Positions 48,945-62,245 of a DNA stretch of 64,000 bases are shown one piece after another; within the stretch, counting starts at the first letter, position 1; each line of letters begins with the position of its first letter. Below the pieces are notes generated by a model. The model was given only the letters and a program-made list of their open reading frames with translations, ran no database searches and was not told the DNA's origin. This DNA is from Hydractinia symbiolongicarpus. Its lineage: Eukaryota > Cnidaria > Hydrozoa > Anthoathecata > Hydractiniidae. Position numbers and translations under genes: made by a program. The DNA lies in the NCBI RefSeq assembly GCF_029227915.1, contig NC_079877.1, forward strand, positions 16,416,851 to 16,480,850, in the 5' to 3' direction.

Positions 48945-51900
48945 TTAAGCTGGGACAGTTTTTCGTTTATAATTCCGTACCCAATCCTTTAAATTGGTCC
49001 AGCTTCTTTTTTGCAACATTTCATTATTTGCAATCAAACTGAGACATTCAGCCTTTCCTGGCAATGACTTGCCTATAATGTGTTTGTGAAACGAGTCCAA
49101 CAATAATTTTTTTTCGTCATCTGACCAACCAGTCCAATTGCGTCCATTTTTGGTTTTCGGAGCAAGTTTTTTAATCAATTCATAGGTCGTGTGAGCTGAA
49201 AAAAATCAGAGTAGTCAACTTGTAGTCTAACTTTGTAATTAGATGTATACGTGCTTTTGTTGACATCGGATTCACCTGCCATGGATCAATTTTCAATTGG
49301 ACTTATTATTGGGGCGTGTGCACGTTTTCAACCGCAGATTAAAACTTAATTTTTTAATTTTTTACGTGGACTTGGTTTCAACATACCAAATTTTACCAAT
49401 TTTAAAATTTATATGTCAATCAATCAATTTGAAGGTTTAAAAAACTCTGCCTTGAAAGATTTTCCCATTTTTGTTGTTTTTGAGAAAAAAGGGGAAAATT
49501 GGTAAATTTCAGCCTTGACATTGTTTTTATTTTTTATCAATTCTCAGCCGCAATGTTCTTATAAAAAAAAGTGCAGAGAAAAAACTCCAACGAGTTTAAA
49601 CAACCTTGATTATTCTGAAAGAACCTTGCCCCTGAGGACGAAAATTGAAGATAGTTCGCACAGAATGAATTTTAAGTTAAATGTCAAAATCCGCGAAAAC
49701 TAATCCACAATGTACAGACTTTCAGGAGGAAAATGTTATAAATTACAGGCCCAAGTCAATTAAGATTAACAATTGACTTACTCTTTAATAAAATTGACTT
49801 AATCAAAATGCTTTTTTATGTTTTCTCTGTAAGCAATGGGACAAAATAAGAACTTAATACCAAATCTAGTGTTTAACTTTAAAATATATCAAGTAAGGTA
49901 AGGAATAACTCACTCTCCTCATTTTCAGATATTTCCATTTCTTTTACTTCTTCATTGTCACAAGAATCGGGTACTTCGTCACAAGATGATTGATGCATTT
50001 CTATAACGATTTTTTGCAGCAAACTCAACGAAATCCAAGCAGCACACAATCAATTCAAAATAAACAATCAAGAACATGATGAAAATCAAATCAATGTTTT
50101 TCATTGATCACAAAGCAATGCAATAACGTGCAATGTTAAGAATAGTATATGGAAAAAACACACCCAGCTATTCAAAAAGATTAAAATATAAGATTGGATA
50201 AACCGATAATCCGTCATTAACTCAAATTTCAATTGCCAATTTATTGCATATAGAAAGATAAATCAAACTGACCTGCTACAGCAATTTCACTCAATTTCTT
50301 TCCTGACATTTCACCTCCATGGCCTGAGTCAACAGCCATCAAGAGCCTGCTGACCTTTGCTAACTCGACTGCAGAATCATGCAAACGATAAGCATTTTTA
50401 TGTACTTCTACAGAATGGCCAAGATGATTAGACAGCCATTCCATTTCTGTATCATTAAGGCAAGTGATTTGCGCCACTGTAGCCACATATTTTCTGAGTT
50501 TAGTACTTGTGATTCGTTCTGGGCTCTCCAAATTTGCAATTTTCTTGGTTACATTGGAAATACACACATACCCTCTCAATGGGTTTTTGGATCCTCTTGA
50601 CGGAGTTGGAAATAAAAATCTATTTGAATCACTTATCCCAATTGCTTCTCTTGTTGAGATTAGGGTGTCAATGGCTACAACTACATCTGGCAACAGAAGC
50701 ACTGGGACTTGTCGTCCCCTCTTCCCTCGGACATGAACAAGATCGAGCCTAGGCAAAAACATAAAGAAAATACAATTAATAAGCTGCTTATGCACATTTA
50801 GCAGTACTTTGGTTAGAAAAGCCAATGATATGTGTAAATTCCTTTTGAGCCACTACCATTAATTTCCAAATACCATTGAATATTGCAATCTGACTGGTAT
50901 TTTCTTTTAGGAAATGGGACACAGGATTAAACTTTATAACAGGGCAAATCAAAATAATAATAATATGACTTGCTCTGTTATAAAGTTATACCTCTGAGAT
51001 CATTTTAATTTTGCGTGTTTTTTTTGGGGTTGAAGCAATAAGGGAAAATCAGAGAAAGGTCCCAATTTCAAAAATATGCTTCTATTACGAAAAATTCATG
51101 ACAGGTGCTCGGACCTCACCTCCGTCACCACTAGAACAAACAGCACTTTTTCTAAACAAATCCATTTTTTATGCATTTTAATTTTGAGGTTCTTTTAAAC
51201 CCCTTTTTCGCGGCATTTTAATTTCTCAGTTTATAGGACCTCATTGTAAAACCGCGAAATTCTCATCCAATAAAGTACCTTATACAAAATTTTGGTTGGA
51301 GAAAATTTGCCGAAATTAGCGATTTTTATTTGAAAACCATGCAATATTTTTCTTCATCATCCGCAAATTAAATCCACGTCAAATTTAATTTTTATTCATC
51401 ACCATTTTATTCATCACTATGGAAAAAGTATGTACAAAAATAATAATCTTACCGGTTCATGAGCTTTCTTTCAAGAGGTGTAAGTGATTTCAAAATATCA
51501 TCGTGTACTGTTCCTGTTTTATTTTTTCTTTCGGTATATTTCTTCAACAATAATGATGATGCCTCGTTACCACGCCGTTTGTTAAAGACTGTAATTCTCG
51601 TGATGACTACCTCTGCCAATTCTCGCCATGCACTCAAATCATCATGTTTGTCCTTTAAAGCTGACACAAGAAAGGATGTTCGCTCCTCACAATACACTTT
51701 TAGTTTAAGCAGGTCAGAAGTAACAGGTAGGAATTCCTGTTTGTTGAATTTGTTATCACCGAGGGTCCTCAATGATGCTGATGATAATTTTACATGCCAC
51801 TCTGATTTGTAAAGAGATAAAAGATTATCCGAGTCTCGAATGTACAAATCATTCTTTTCTCTCAAGCCAATGCCCTTTAATAACATTAAAATTGTATCCA

Positions 51901-54900
51901 ACGCATAACCCATCTTTAAGGGCAATGAAGGGATTTTAAAGGACGGCACAGCTTCTCCATCTTCATTTTTAAGAGAGTACCCTGCAAGATCTTTTGTGCA
52001 GTTCATAATAGCGTCAAAATATTGTGGCTGAAGAAATCCAATCAATGATATTTTGTCAGGATGAATTTGCTTCAGGGCAATCAGTAAACGCCCAATCAAC
52101 CTCATATTTTGAGAAATATAATTTGACTTCCTAGCACCCTTCCCACTGAGCAAGAATGACCCATATGTCAGAATTAGGCGATCATTAAGAACAGCATCTG
52201 TTATTTCATCTCGCCTCATTCTACGTACCACAAATTCTTCTAGCTCTAAATCAGTCAACTTGGCCTTGTTAGGAAATAATAACATCTCGGCTTGATATTG
52301 GCATCTTTTTTCAGATTCTGCATCATCCGATCTTGATTTTGTTCTATACTCACACTTTTTTACATGTCGCCACAGATCATCTTTGAACAAAAATGCAAGA
52401 CAATGTTTGCATGGCACATAATCCTTGTATGACACTTTCATCCCTTCAGCTGGCCTGCGATAAACAATCAGCTCTCCTCCTAGTTCTAAAACCTTTAAAT
52501 TTTGATAGAAATCACCCCTGAAACGTATTTTATCTATCAATGAACTTCGTTCCTTCTTGTCATTCTTTTTATCTAAAGAAATTAGTTTTACAATATCTGG
52601 CTCATTTTTATGTTTCTCCAAATGCCTGCCAATTTTGGAGCTTGCTTCTCCACAATACAAACAGTAATGCCTCCTGTCATAAATACGGTCTCCTTCTTCT
52701 GTTTTTAATGCAACTGGCACCGTTATTACTGAAAATAAATAAATATATATTTAATTTTCGTGGCCTAAACTTTTGCGCGGTTAAGAAAGGACAATTCATT
52801 GTAAACTTGACATAAAAAGTACAATATCTATGCTAAGAACAGATCAAGCATTAGCTTAAGATTATTCACTATTCCAGATTTCTTCCACCCATATTTTTTT
52901 TCCAATTCTAATAATTTTTGTGCAGGCTAAACAAGAGTCAAAATGATGTTTTGAAACAGCTTTTACACTTAACTTTCAAGTGATATGGACTAAACCAAAA
53001 CAAATTCACATTTTTTTACAACTAGATCCTTAGTAAAAAAGAAACCATGAACATTTGTCCTATTTTTTTTTGTGTATGTGTTTCAGTAAACTGCTAGTTG
53101 CTATGTAAAACAATACCATGTTTCAAAAAAGAATGCTAACATAATGTCAACCTATTTTGCAGGAATAAACTTTTGCCTTCTGGAAATTTTCGAGGAGCCT
53201 AACTTTCACGATTTGAGCCAAAGAGTTGCGAAATTGCAAAGTCTTTTATGCAAAAGTTTCTTCCTTTAAAGTAACTTCACAACCGCTCATAAAAGTGTCT
53301 GAACCTAATCATTTTGATCATTGTTTCAAGTTCTATCCAACAAATTTGTCCATGTAAGTAACTTTATTAAGCTAGAAAAAAGACCTTCTCACCTTTGTCA
53401 TCATTATTATTTAACAGTGAACTGGGTAATGCAGGTACTTTCAACAGTTTATTATTCAACAGTGAGGTTGGCAATGCAGGTTTTTTCGACGGCTGCTTCT
53501 TGTCAAATTTTAGCATCTTTCTTTTAGGTGAAGACACAGGAATATCCAAGTCAAAAAGATCATCACTACTGCTCGACAACTCTGTATAAAACACAAATGT
53601 CCCTTCTGTAAAATAGGCATAAAAATAGACCTTATCTGCTTCAAGGTGGGTCTTTATTCAAATTATAGTGGTCAACAGTGGGGGGGGGGGGGGGGGGGGT
53701 GAGAAACAGGAGGTTAAGCATTAAATTTCACTTAAAAAATATTTTAGAGTTACTATTTTGCAATCTTTAATTGTTGAAATTTAATAAAAATGTGTGCATT
53801 CTTTTTTTCTGCAAATTAAAACAAAAAATCAATTCTTACCCTTGGCATTATGACCTAACAGATCAGATTTTTTGATTTTACTAGGTTGACATGATTTTTT
53901 CTCTTTATGTGATGGTGATACAGGTCTATTATACTCATAGTCACTACTAGTTGAAAATTCTGTTTCACTTGAGATAGTTTCACTGGATACATTGAAGTCA
54001 GAATCCTTGTCATCATCACCACTATCCTCATCTTCCTCCATCTATAAGAAACGAATTTGCTGCCTTGTATAACTTCAGAAATTATTTTAAAAGAAAAAAC
54101 ATCTACTAACTTCCTGCAACACATTGGAAAAGAGAGAATAGTATCAGTATCATTCATCTTTTACCTTGTCTATGTGTGTATCATCGTCATCAGTATCAGA
54201 AACAGTCGGAAAGTCACCATGAACACCCGAATCATTTAGAATAGTTGTCTAAAACATAAAGTTGGGAGGTAAAAAGAGAGAAATACTGTGATAAATACAC
54301 ACCTTTATCACCGAATTTTTTTGATATAATTGCGTACATTTAAGAGTAAAAAGCCACGCACCTTTACCTGATTTTGTGCCTAATAAACAAACTAAAAATC
54401 ACCAAACTTTAAAACTTACATTTAATGGAGACTGATAAGGTTCTGCTGAAGTTGTTTTTATCTCTTCTTTACCTTTGAGCACATCAGAATTGCTTTCAAT
54501 AAGCCCCTTTGTTTTTGCCAGCATCTGAACATCCTTGAATAATCAGTTATAATTTAAGTAACACCTACAGTTCTAGATTTTGACCTATTGTTTATTATAT
54601 ATTTGTGCCAAGTGCCTTCATCTAATTTACAATACAAATTTGAGTAAAGAGGCTTCGCCTAATTTTGTGTGCTTGAATGGTGGTATGATTAAACTTAAAA
54701 TTGTCAGAATCAATAAAACTTACATTCCCAGAAGACTGATCTTTCATACTTAGTTTTTCTAAACTTGTTTCTATCTCTTCTTTACCTTTGAGCACATCAG
54801 AATTGCTTTCTATACTAATTTCCTTTGTTTTTGCCAGCGTCTGGTCATCCTTAAACATAAAAGTCATAATTTAATTTAACGCTTACAGTTCTCAATTTTG

Positions 54901-57900
54901 ATCCATTGTTTTTATATTACATACTTTAAGGGAAAAACTTTCGAGGTACCAAAATCAATGCAAAATTTCAGAAATTAACTTTCGTGCTTCAGTCTTTTTA
55001 GAAATTTTCGCAGTAATAAACTTTTGTGAATTTGAAAGTTTCATATATATAGAAAATAATGACATTATAGTTTTAAATTGACGATATTACGTATATTGAT
55101 GTTTAAACAAAAAAGGGAGATAAATTGTTTTAGTTTTTGAGGGGAATCAACTTTTGCCTATTCTAAAAAAGTTCCATATTTCGCAGAAAAAAAACTTTTG
55201 CATGTTTTACAAAAGAAACTTTCGTGAAAGTGATAGCTTTTTTACCGCGAAAAGTGTTTGTGTTGAGCACCTTCATCTAATGTTGAATGCTTGAATGGCT
55301 TTATGATTAAACTTAAAATTATCGAATCAATAAAACTTACATTCACTGAAGACTGATCTTTCATATTTGGTCCTTCTAAACTTATTTGTATCTCTTCTTT
55401 GCATCCGAGCACGTCAAGTTTTCTTTCTATATCAAGCCCCTTTGTTTTTTCCACCTGTGTCTGGACACCCTTAAACATATAAGTCAGAATTTAACTCAAC
55501 CATTACAGTTTGTCTTAAATTTTATTCATCTCTTTTTGAATGGTGGTATATGATTAAACTTAAAATTGTCAGAATCAATAAAACTTACATTCACAGAAGA
55601 CTGATCTTTCATACTTAGTTTTTCTAAACTTGTTTGTATCTCTTCTTTACCTTTGAGCACATCAGAATTGCTTTCTGTACTAATTCCCTTTGTTTTTGCC
55701 AGCGTCTGATCATCCTTTAACATAAAAGTCATAATTTAATTTAACGCTCACAGTTCTCAATTTTGAGCCTTCCCCGAATGTTGTATGGCTAAGGTGACTT
55801 CAAATTAATTAGTTGTTCTACGGGCGAAGTTGATAGCAGCTTACGGTCTGTTGGTCAACAAAATAAAAACAAATTTTCCAGAATGTATGGTCGGAACAAC
55901 AAAATAATAATAAATAACAATAAATAAATAATAAAATAATAATAAATAACAACAGAGGAGGATGTTACGACAAGCATATTTTTCTATGTATTTTCGCATA
56001 ACTCACACAGTTTATATTTTTTAGTTGCAAAGAAATAATAATAATAATTTGTCTCACTAAAAAAATGTAACTAGCTTCAAGGTTAAAAAATAAAAATACC
56101 TGCAAGCTCAAAAACTTGTTTTTAAAAGTTATGCAGCAAGTATTATTCTTATGCTGTTTTGAAAGTTATTCTTCTCCAATTTAAAAAGGTTATTTTGATT
56201 GTTTAACCACATAACTATTTTTTTTATTACGCATCGCACATTTTAGTTTCATTGCAACAAATTACCATGAAAAAAAGAATCAACTTCAAGTGACCTTACC
56301 AATGGTGGTCAAAAGTAACGCTATTGATTTAACTTGTTTAGTATAATTTTAGATTGACATTCAACCAACAAAATAACATTGATTTTATTCTATGCTCATT
56401 ATATTTTTACAAGATGGGATGAGAAAATGTTTTTTTTTATAATTTTTGTTTTCTTAAAGGTACTGTCCGATTAAAAATCAACTAAAATTTTCACAAAAAA
56501 TTCTTATTTGCAACTAATTTCTATAAAATAAATATTAGTTTTCTTTCCTAACACCAAATGAACAACAAAAAGCGTGCGGTCTCTCGCTTCGGTTGTTTAT
56601 ATTAGATGGTGGATGATAGGCACTAAAGTGAGGCTGAAATAATATGTCACATGTGACATATTTACCTGGTGACATACTTCCCTGGAGCGCCGAAGTGACC
56701 AAAATGAATTAAACTTGGCCAGGCTGATATTTTATTATAAGTTAAAAAATTTTGGTAATTTTACCCCCTGAATTGTGAAAGATCGCTTTTTATGAATTAT
56801 TCATATGGAATTATAAAACTGAAGGCGAGAGATGTATCTAGACCTTAAGGGATTAGACTCACATCACACATTCAGTAAGGTCGAGAGGCAGAATGTTGTG
56901 AATAGCCTAAAAGGTTTCTTCTTAGAGGTTAATAAAATGAGTTTCTCTCAAACAAAAGCTTCGACGCGAACGAATGACTCAGCGGAAACCCTGAGTTAAA
57001 ATTGAACAATGTTACTCATCGCCTCGGAAGCCATTTTGATTTATCTGTGAGTTGTTTACCAAGCTTGGCCACATCTTACTCCGGTAAAAACTTCATAGTT
57101 TAATAATGTTTTGTACTTTTTTAAAAAAATTAGGCTTCCGTTTAATAATCCCCCCCCCCTCCGAATATTAAGCTCTGGACTTCCTACCCCGTTTTTGTAA
57201 CCAACATAAACACCATCAGTACTAAGGAACTCCTCGCGAATCTTGGATACCACACATGCTGGTATAACTCGTCTCACCCCCTAGACTACGTCACAAGCAA
57301 AATGTGCTGAATAATGAATTTACCCAGTCCTTTTTGCCGCATTTGAAAGTTTGTGAAGATGGTAGGCCATTGTATCAAGATCATAACAAACAAACAATGG
57401 TGCTAGGTATTTGAAAAATCTTTGTTGTTTAAGAGTGCAATCTTTGTTATTTTTTATACTTAATAAAACAATAGAAAATATATTGTTTTTTAATCGGACA
57501 GTACCTTTAAAACATTTTTGCTTGATATTATTTTTTTGTTTTTGTAAAAATTAGGATTGGCTGGGCCTATAGAACAAGTAATTAAGTTGGAGTTGCCTTA
57601 TGGATTTATGATTAAACTAACAATTATCAGAAGCAAGAAAACTTACATTAACTGAAAACTGGTTTTTCATGATTGATTCATCTAAACATGTTTGAACCTC
57701 TTTATTACCTCCAAGCACATCAAGACTTCTTTCTTCATCACACCCTTTTGATTTAACCAGTGCCTGGACATCCTTGACAAAACAGAAAAAAATAAAAATC
57801 TTCTATTTCAAAAGTACAATTGCTTTTTGCCCCTTACAAGTGTTTTAGTGGGACAACTTTTATTTTGTCTATTTTCATGAATTTCTGATTAAATTTCTTG

Positions 57901-60900
57901 TTTTTTAATGCTTTCTATCTTTCCTTGTGAATGAAATTTTTTTTTCTACATCACTACAATCCTAGACCAGAATATTTAGCAAGTTACTAAAACAAACATG
58001 AATTTCATGTCTTTTAACAAAGTAATAAACACAATATCTTCCAAGAAAGCCAAAAAACTGGAAATTTCCAATTGATATGCTTAAAGTCTAGCTGATAAAT
58101 GTCTGACATGAATGTCAATTATGAGACTTTCTGTTTGCTTTTGTGGTTGCTTTTTCTCTATATTTGCAAAAAGAAAATTGTCATTATTTAGGTCCCAGGA
58201 TTAAAGGTTTTTCACTGCATCTATTTGCAATTGCAATATAAAAATGTTGAAAATGGGTTATAAGGTATAAGGCGGGATAATTGTTAGGCTGCCACACAAA
58301 TTTTACAAATTTACTTTGACTTACATCTAATAACTCAACCACATCCCCTTTTCTTCGGTACTCCAAGGTGAAGTCCACTAATTCAACTCTCTTGAAAATA
58401 TGAAAAAACAAATAAATGAAAAAAATATGCTGATTTAGACAATGAATTTTGCAAAACAAAAGTAAATATTATAAAACCTTACATAATCTGTCAAAAGTCT
58501 CGGCTTTATAAGCTCAGGCTGAAACATGAAATAAAAATAAGTAGTTTTGTTGCAGGGTAGGCCGGTTAGTAGAATTTTTTTTTACCTTTTAGTCAGAATA
58601 AAAAAATATGATTTTACTGTCTACTCTGGTCTTCTGGTGAGTCTCCCTTTACTGTATTATGCTGGGTCTATTTTTTTGTACCTTGTCGTTAAGCGTCACG
58701 TCAGCATAAATGCATATGGTACCGATACATATAAACAAATATGGTAGCTGCTTGAAGTGCGCTATCACAGTGTAATCTGTTGTTTTGATTATTCATTTGC
58801 TTACCGATTTGTTTGCTATTTTTTATTTAACTATACTTATACTTTATGGAAAAATAATTTGAGTCAGTAGTTTAACTGTTTTTGGGTCGGAAATCGGCGC
58901 AATTGTGGGAAAATAAAAAAATGTTGAAAAATCCTGACCCAAAGTTTTTGTGGTCAACGAGAAATTGCGAAGGTTGGTCAGAAAACAGCAAACGAAAATT
59001 TTTTTAAGGACTGTCTTATGATAAACTTTTTATTTCTAATAGCTTAAAATAGAAATATTTTCTTTTAGTATTTTCTGGTGGTAAAATAAACTAAAATAAA
59101 ACAAAAAGATTGTTTTGACGAGGAAACAAAGACAACATAAGAAGCTGTATTTGATAAAAATGCTAAGGCACTACTAGCTAGGTAATTAATACTAAATTAA
59201 CCCCAGCAGAAAAATCAATTTTTATCTCAGAGCAAAAAAAGGGCCAATTTTATTCACATAACTCTAATAAAGGATTATTAAAGTGTAATTCTGTGAATGT
59301 TTTGTTGAGAAAATTAAGACCTGCAAAATGCAATTTTTATGAGAAAAACATTACTGTAAAAATTAGTACCATAAAGTAGCTAAACTAGCTATTTCAAAAA
59401 GTTTAAAATTTATTTTATTAGCAAGCTTAATTTAAAAAAACGGGAAGTGCTAATATTGGACAAATTATGAATATCAAATAATGTGGGAAACTTCTGTTAC
59501 TTTCAGTTATATTTGGAGGATATATTTAAAGTGGGACAATTTTCTGTCATTTTCAGTTATATTCGGATGATATATTTCTATGATATATTTAGACAATCTA
59601 AGATGTCGTTTTTGTCCTCAGTGGTCAAAAACTTTTTCATCACAAGTACTTTCGTTAGCCACTAAAGTTGAAAATTAACAAACAATTTTGTAGTCCTTTT
59701 AAGCAAATTAAGGGACATATTAAGGGACTGTCAGCAAATTTCGCATACGTTATAGCCGTTTATAGCCAAATGATTCTATGGTTATTTATTGCATTAAACA
59801 GCTTTTTAGTTTTCTTAGACAAAATTAACATTTTGGCGAAAATCAGCTTTTTAAAATCTACAAGAGTTGTTGCTCAGCTATTAAATTTTATTTACATTGG
59901 ACTTTTAATTAGACACAAAAATTTTAAATGACGAAAAAAAAATAGTTTAATTTTTGAATCATGATTAACTGGGCAGTATAAAATTGTTTGCAAAATATTG
60001 TTGCTGTTTTGAGAAGCGTTAAAAAGTGAAAGAATAGTTTCCTAATTAAAATTACATTTGCAAATATCCTGAATGAAATATTTTGATTTGGTGTTGTATG
60101 TATACACATAGACTGTGAATCCTTGCAAAAAGCCAGCACTATTTGCACGTTGATTGAATCCAAACTTGCTGCAGCATTTTGCATTGTTGCATTATGAGCA
60201 TATTTCTGAATTTAAATGTTTTTTTCTATTGCATACAAAAATAAAATGCATTATTTTTACACCGTAAACTGTGTTTTCAGAGTGAAGTTATCTTGCTTAA
60301 CTTTCAAATTTTCAGCCTGGCCAGGTGCTTAACATCAGCTGTTAACAACTTGCTTGCTTATAAAAAACATGTATTTCAAAATAGGATATTTATTTATTGC
60401 CCTGTCCATATAACAAAGACGTAACTCCAAAATTAGCATTTTGGGAAAAATTAGTTTAGTAAAATGTCCAGCAAGGACATATTTACAAGGTACACCACCA
60501 ACTCAGTTTAATTTTACTGGTTAAGGGTGCATGTGACCTATCTTTGGAAATCGTTTTTCCAATACTTAAGTACTATAGCTCTTGTGGTATGTAAACAGGG
60601 CTTGTTCTTGGCATACTTTGAGTGCTTGTGCACTATACAATTTTTTATACTCCAATTTCTTAGTCAATAAAGATGTTTCCACTTTTTTGTACTAAAAAAA
60701 AGCAAGTTTTCTCCAAAAAATGGAGATAAAGTTACACCCTTTTTAGTTGACATGGTAATATGCCAATTTTAATTTCTAATTTCATATCATTATTTTTCAA
60801 AAACATTTCATAACTTTCACATAGCAGCCTCAACACCCACTCTTACTATCGTTTTAAGTTGGGATGCATTTAGGTTAAAGAACCTGGAAGTGAGGTTGTC

Positions 60901-61796
60901 TTACATAGCAAAATAATTCAAAAACACCTGAAAGACTGATATATCTAGTTTGGTTATAGTAGCAACCAACTAGTATGGTATCATGACACATTTTGTAACA
61001 TAATGCAAACGTTAATTTCGATATATTCTTCAAATTTTGAAAGTTTTAAAAAGTTTTATTTAGAAATTAATAGCTAGTTAGAAATTGTAGTATTAGAGTA
61101 GAACAAGCGGAATATAATAATTTTTGGCTGTGTTGTTCATTGAGCTTGTGGTTTAAATATAAAACCCTGAAGTGTTTTATTGAAATAAAAGCTTGAGCAT
61201 TCCTGCTGAGATTTAAGTGTGTTTTAACTTAAACCCCATTTCAGAATCTCTTCTGATTTTTTTTTGTTAAAACCTGTTGTTTTTTCTCTAAAATGTGCAA
61301 AACATTCCTCAAAATAGTTGAAAATCATTTGACATTCACCCACGGCTTTGAACTTTGAACCACAATATCAAAATTTTTTGATCTGAGGTTTTTTTGCTGA
61401 CCAATAAGGAATTTCTTTTATTATCAATTCCTTTGCCTTTTAAACTTTGCTTTTATCCATTCCCTGATAATGCAGAAAAAATTATGTTTTCTACAGAAGG
61501 ATGGGACAAAATTATACCCATATTTTTCACCTGCCTAGTAGACAATTTTTATGCATATGGCAAAGGGGCTCTGCACACTAAAGCTTTCTCTGCTGTATCT
61601 GAAAACTCTCACCTTCTCTCTCCACCACAAATTCGAATCCCCATAATCATATACAATCTCCTCCATTGGATTTATGTCACGTGTAGCAAACAAACAGAGT
61701 TTATAACCACAGTCTTTCACAAACTTAATCTTTGTGTTGGGAAAGGGACTGTCATTGCAGTAACGACCAAGGCGGGTACTTTCTGTTGCATCAAAG
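48945..61796 (-). CDS. SET (KMT5A-like) / C2H2 zinc finger / Crypton-type tyrosine recombinase / SANT-like protein, 5' partial
   Basis: Exons, minus strand: 61796-61613, 58528-58493, 58390-58325, 57772-57647, 55714-55589, 55469-55341, 54849-54724, 54533-54420, 54248-54165, 54041-53840, 53581-53393, 52728-51453, 50748-50273, 50000-49914 and 49195-48945. All phases join. The first encodes the C-terminal half of a SET domain close to KMT5A (FDATESTRLGR, DYGDSNLWW), with Asp in the usual NHS motif (NDS). Five cassette exons and an acidic Ser/Asp linker follow. Next come a C2H2 finger (CLYCGE...H-x3-H) and a C2HC finger (CKHC...WRHVKKC). The recombinase core shows Arg I (NKRRGNE), Lys (VRGKRGR), Arg II (TKLRKYVATV; the His of HxxR is Thr), LGHS, and Tyr in KNAYRL. 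The end is a SANT-like segment (WTGWSDDEKK...PGKAEC). It is nuclear by inference. The SET exon lies 3 kb from the next exon; its membership rests on strand, phase and family memory. Confidence 0.78.
53679..53700. repeat. poly-G run
   Basis: About 21 consecutive G occur in the intron between exons at 54041-53840 and 53581-53393. It is capable of G-quadruplex formation on the plus strand, and its length is uncertain. Confidence 0.8.
54420..57772 (-). repeat. five tandemly duplicated cassette exons of the SET/recombinase gene
   Basis: Exons 57772-57647 (126 nt), 55714-55589 (126), 55469-55341 (129), 54849-54724 (126) and 54533-54420 (114) are homologous. All are phase 0-0 and encode variants of D(D/V)Q-x-LAKTKG, SDVLKGKEEI and MKDQSSVN. 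Every acceptor ends AAG rather than the usual CAG/TAG. The 55.7 and 54.8 kb copies share flanking intron too, indicating an 865-bp segmental duplication. Any combination can be skipped without a frameshift. Confidence 0.85.
56458..57506. mobile_element. 1.05-kb TTAA-target TIR element (Kolobok/piggyBac type)
   Basis: The ends are inverted copies of aggtactgtccgattaaaaa, flanked on each side by TTAA (56454-56457 and 57507-57510). It sits in the intron between the first and second cassette exons. On the minus strand 57277-57190 encodes RRVIPACVVSKIREEF ... GYK. This resembles the C-terminal zinc-binding module of P2X7-like proteins, which is often seen in transposon-linked proteins. No transposase is visible. 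TTAA plus AGG ends suggest Kolobok. Confidence 0.75.
58541..61600. other. long intron, no exon recognised
   Basis: Lies between the SET exon and the next assigned exon of the minus-strand gene. A short duplication of cagttatatt(t/c)gga(g/t)gatatat occurs near 59505-59580. Further exons here cannot be excluded. Confidence 0.35.
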
Positions 61797-62245
61797 CTAG
61801 AGTTCAAAAGAACAACCAGATAAATAAAAATAACTAAACGAGGTGATACTTGATCTAATTAAAATTTTATATCAAAAATCAATAGTGTATTATTTTGTTT
61901 TGAAGTTGGATTCAATGGTTTCTTTACGAATTTCAAACTTTCAAATAATGTATCTCCACCTTGTATCACAAACACATAGAAAATTGATGTATCATAACTG
62001 AAAAAATAATAAATAAATACTTAAATAAATAAATAAACAAATAAATAAATAAGCTGAGTTACTGCTCCGAAATATAATAATCATTGTCAAAAAATGTTAC
62101 TTATTCCATTAGGAAACAATCCATTAAAACAGTCTTTGTCTCTTTAATTTTCAAAAAGAAAACAACTTTGAATAAGCACAATTTCATTTTAAAAAGCCAA
62201 GCTATAAATTATTATTTTAATAATACATTTATTGAATAAAAAGTT
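61797..62245. other. non-coding, aaat microsatellite
   Basis: An aaat/aaac microsatellite lies near 62006-62052. Upstream exons of the SET gene were looked for and not found. Confidence 0.4.

Noticed and set aside
50464-50736. Plus-strand ORFs opposite the recombinase exon
   Set aside because: They are shadow frames of the minus-strand exon 50748-50273.
61394-61837. 147-aa plus-strand ORF
   Set aside because: It is the antisense of the SET exon, which has splice sites and clear homology.
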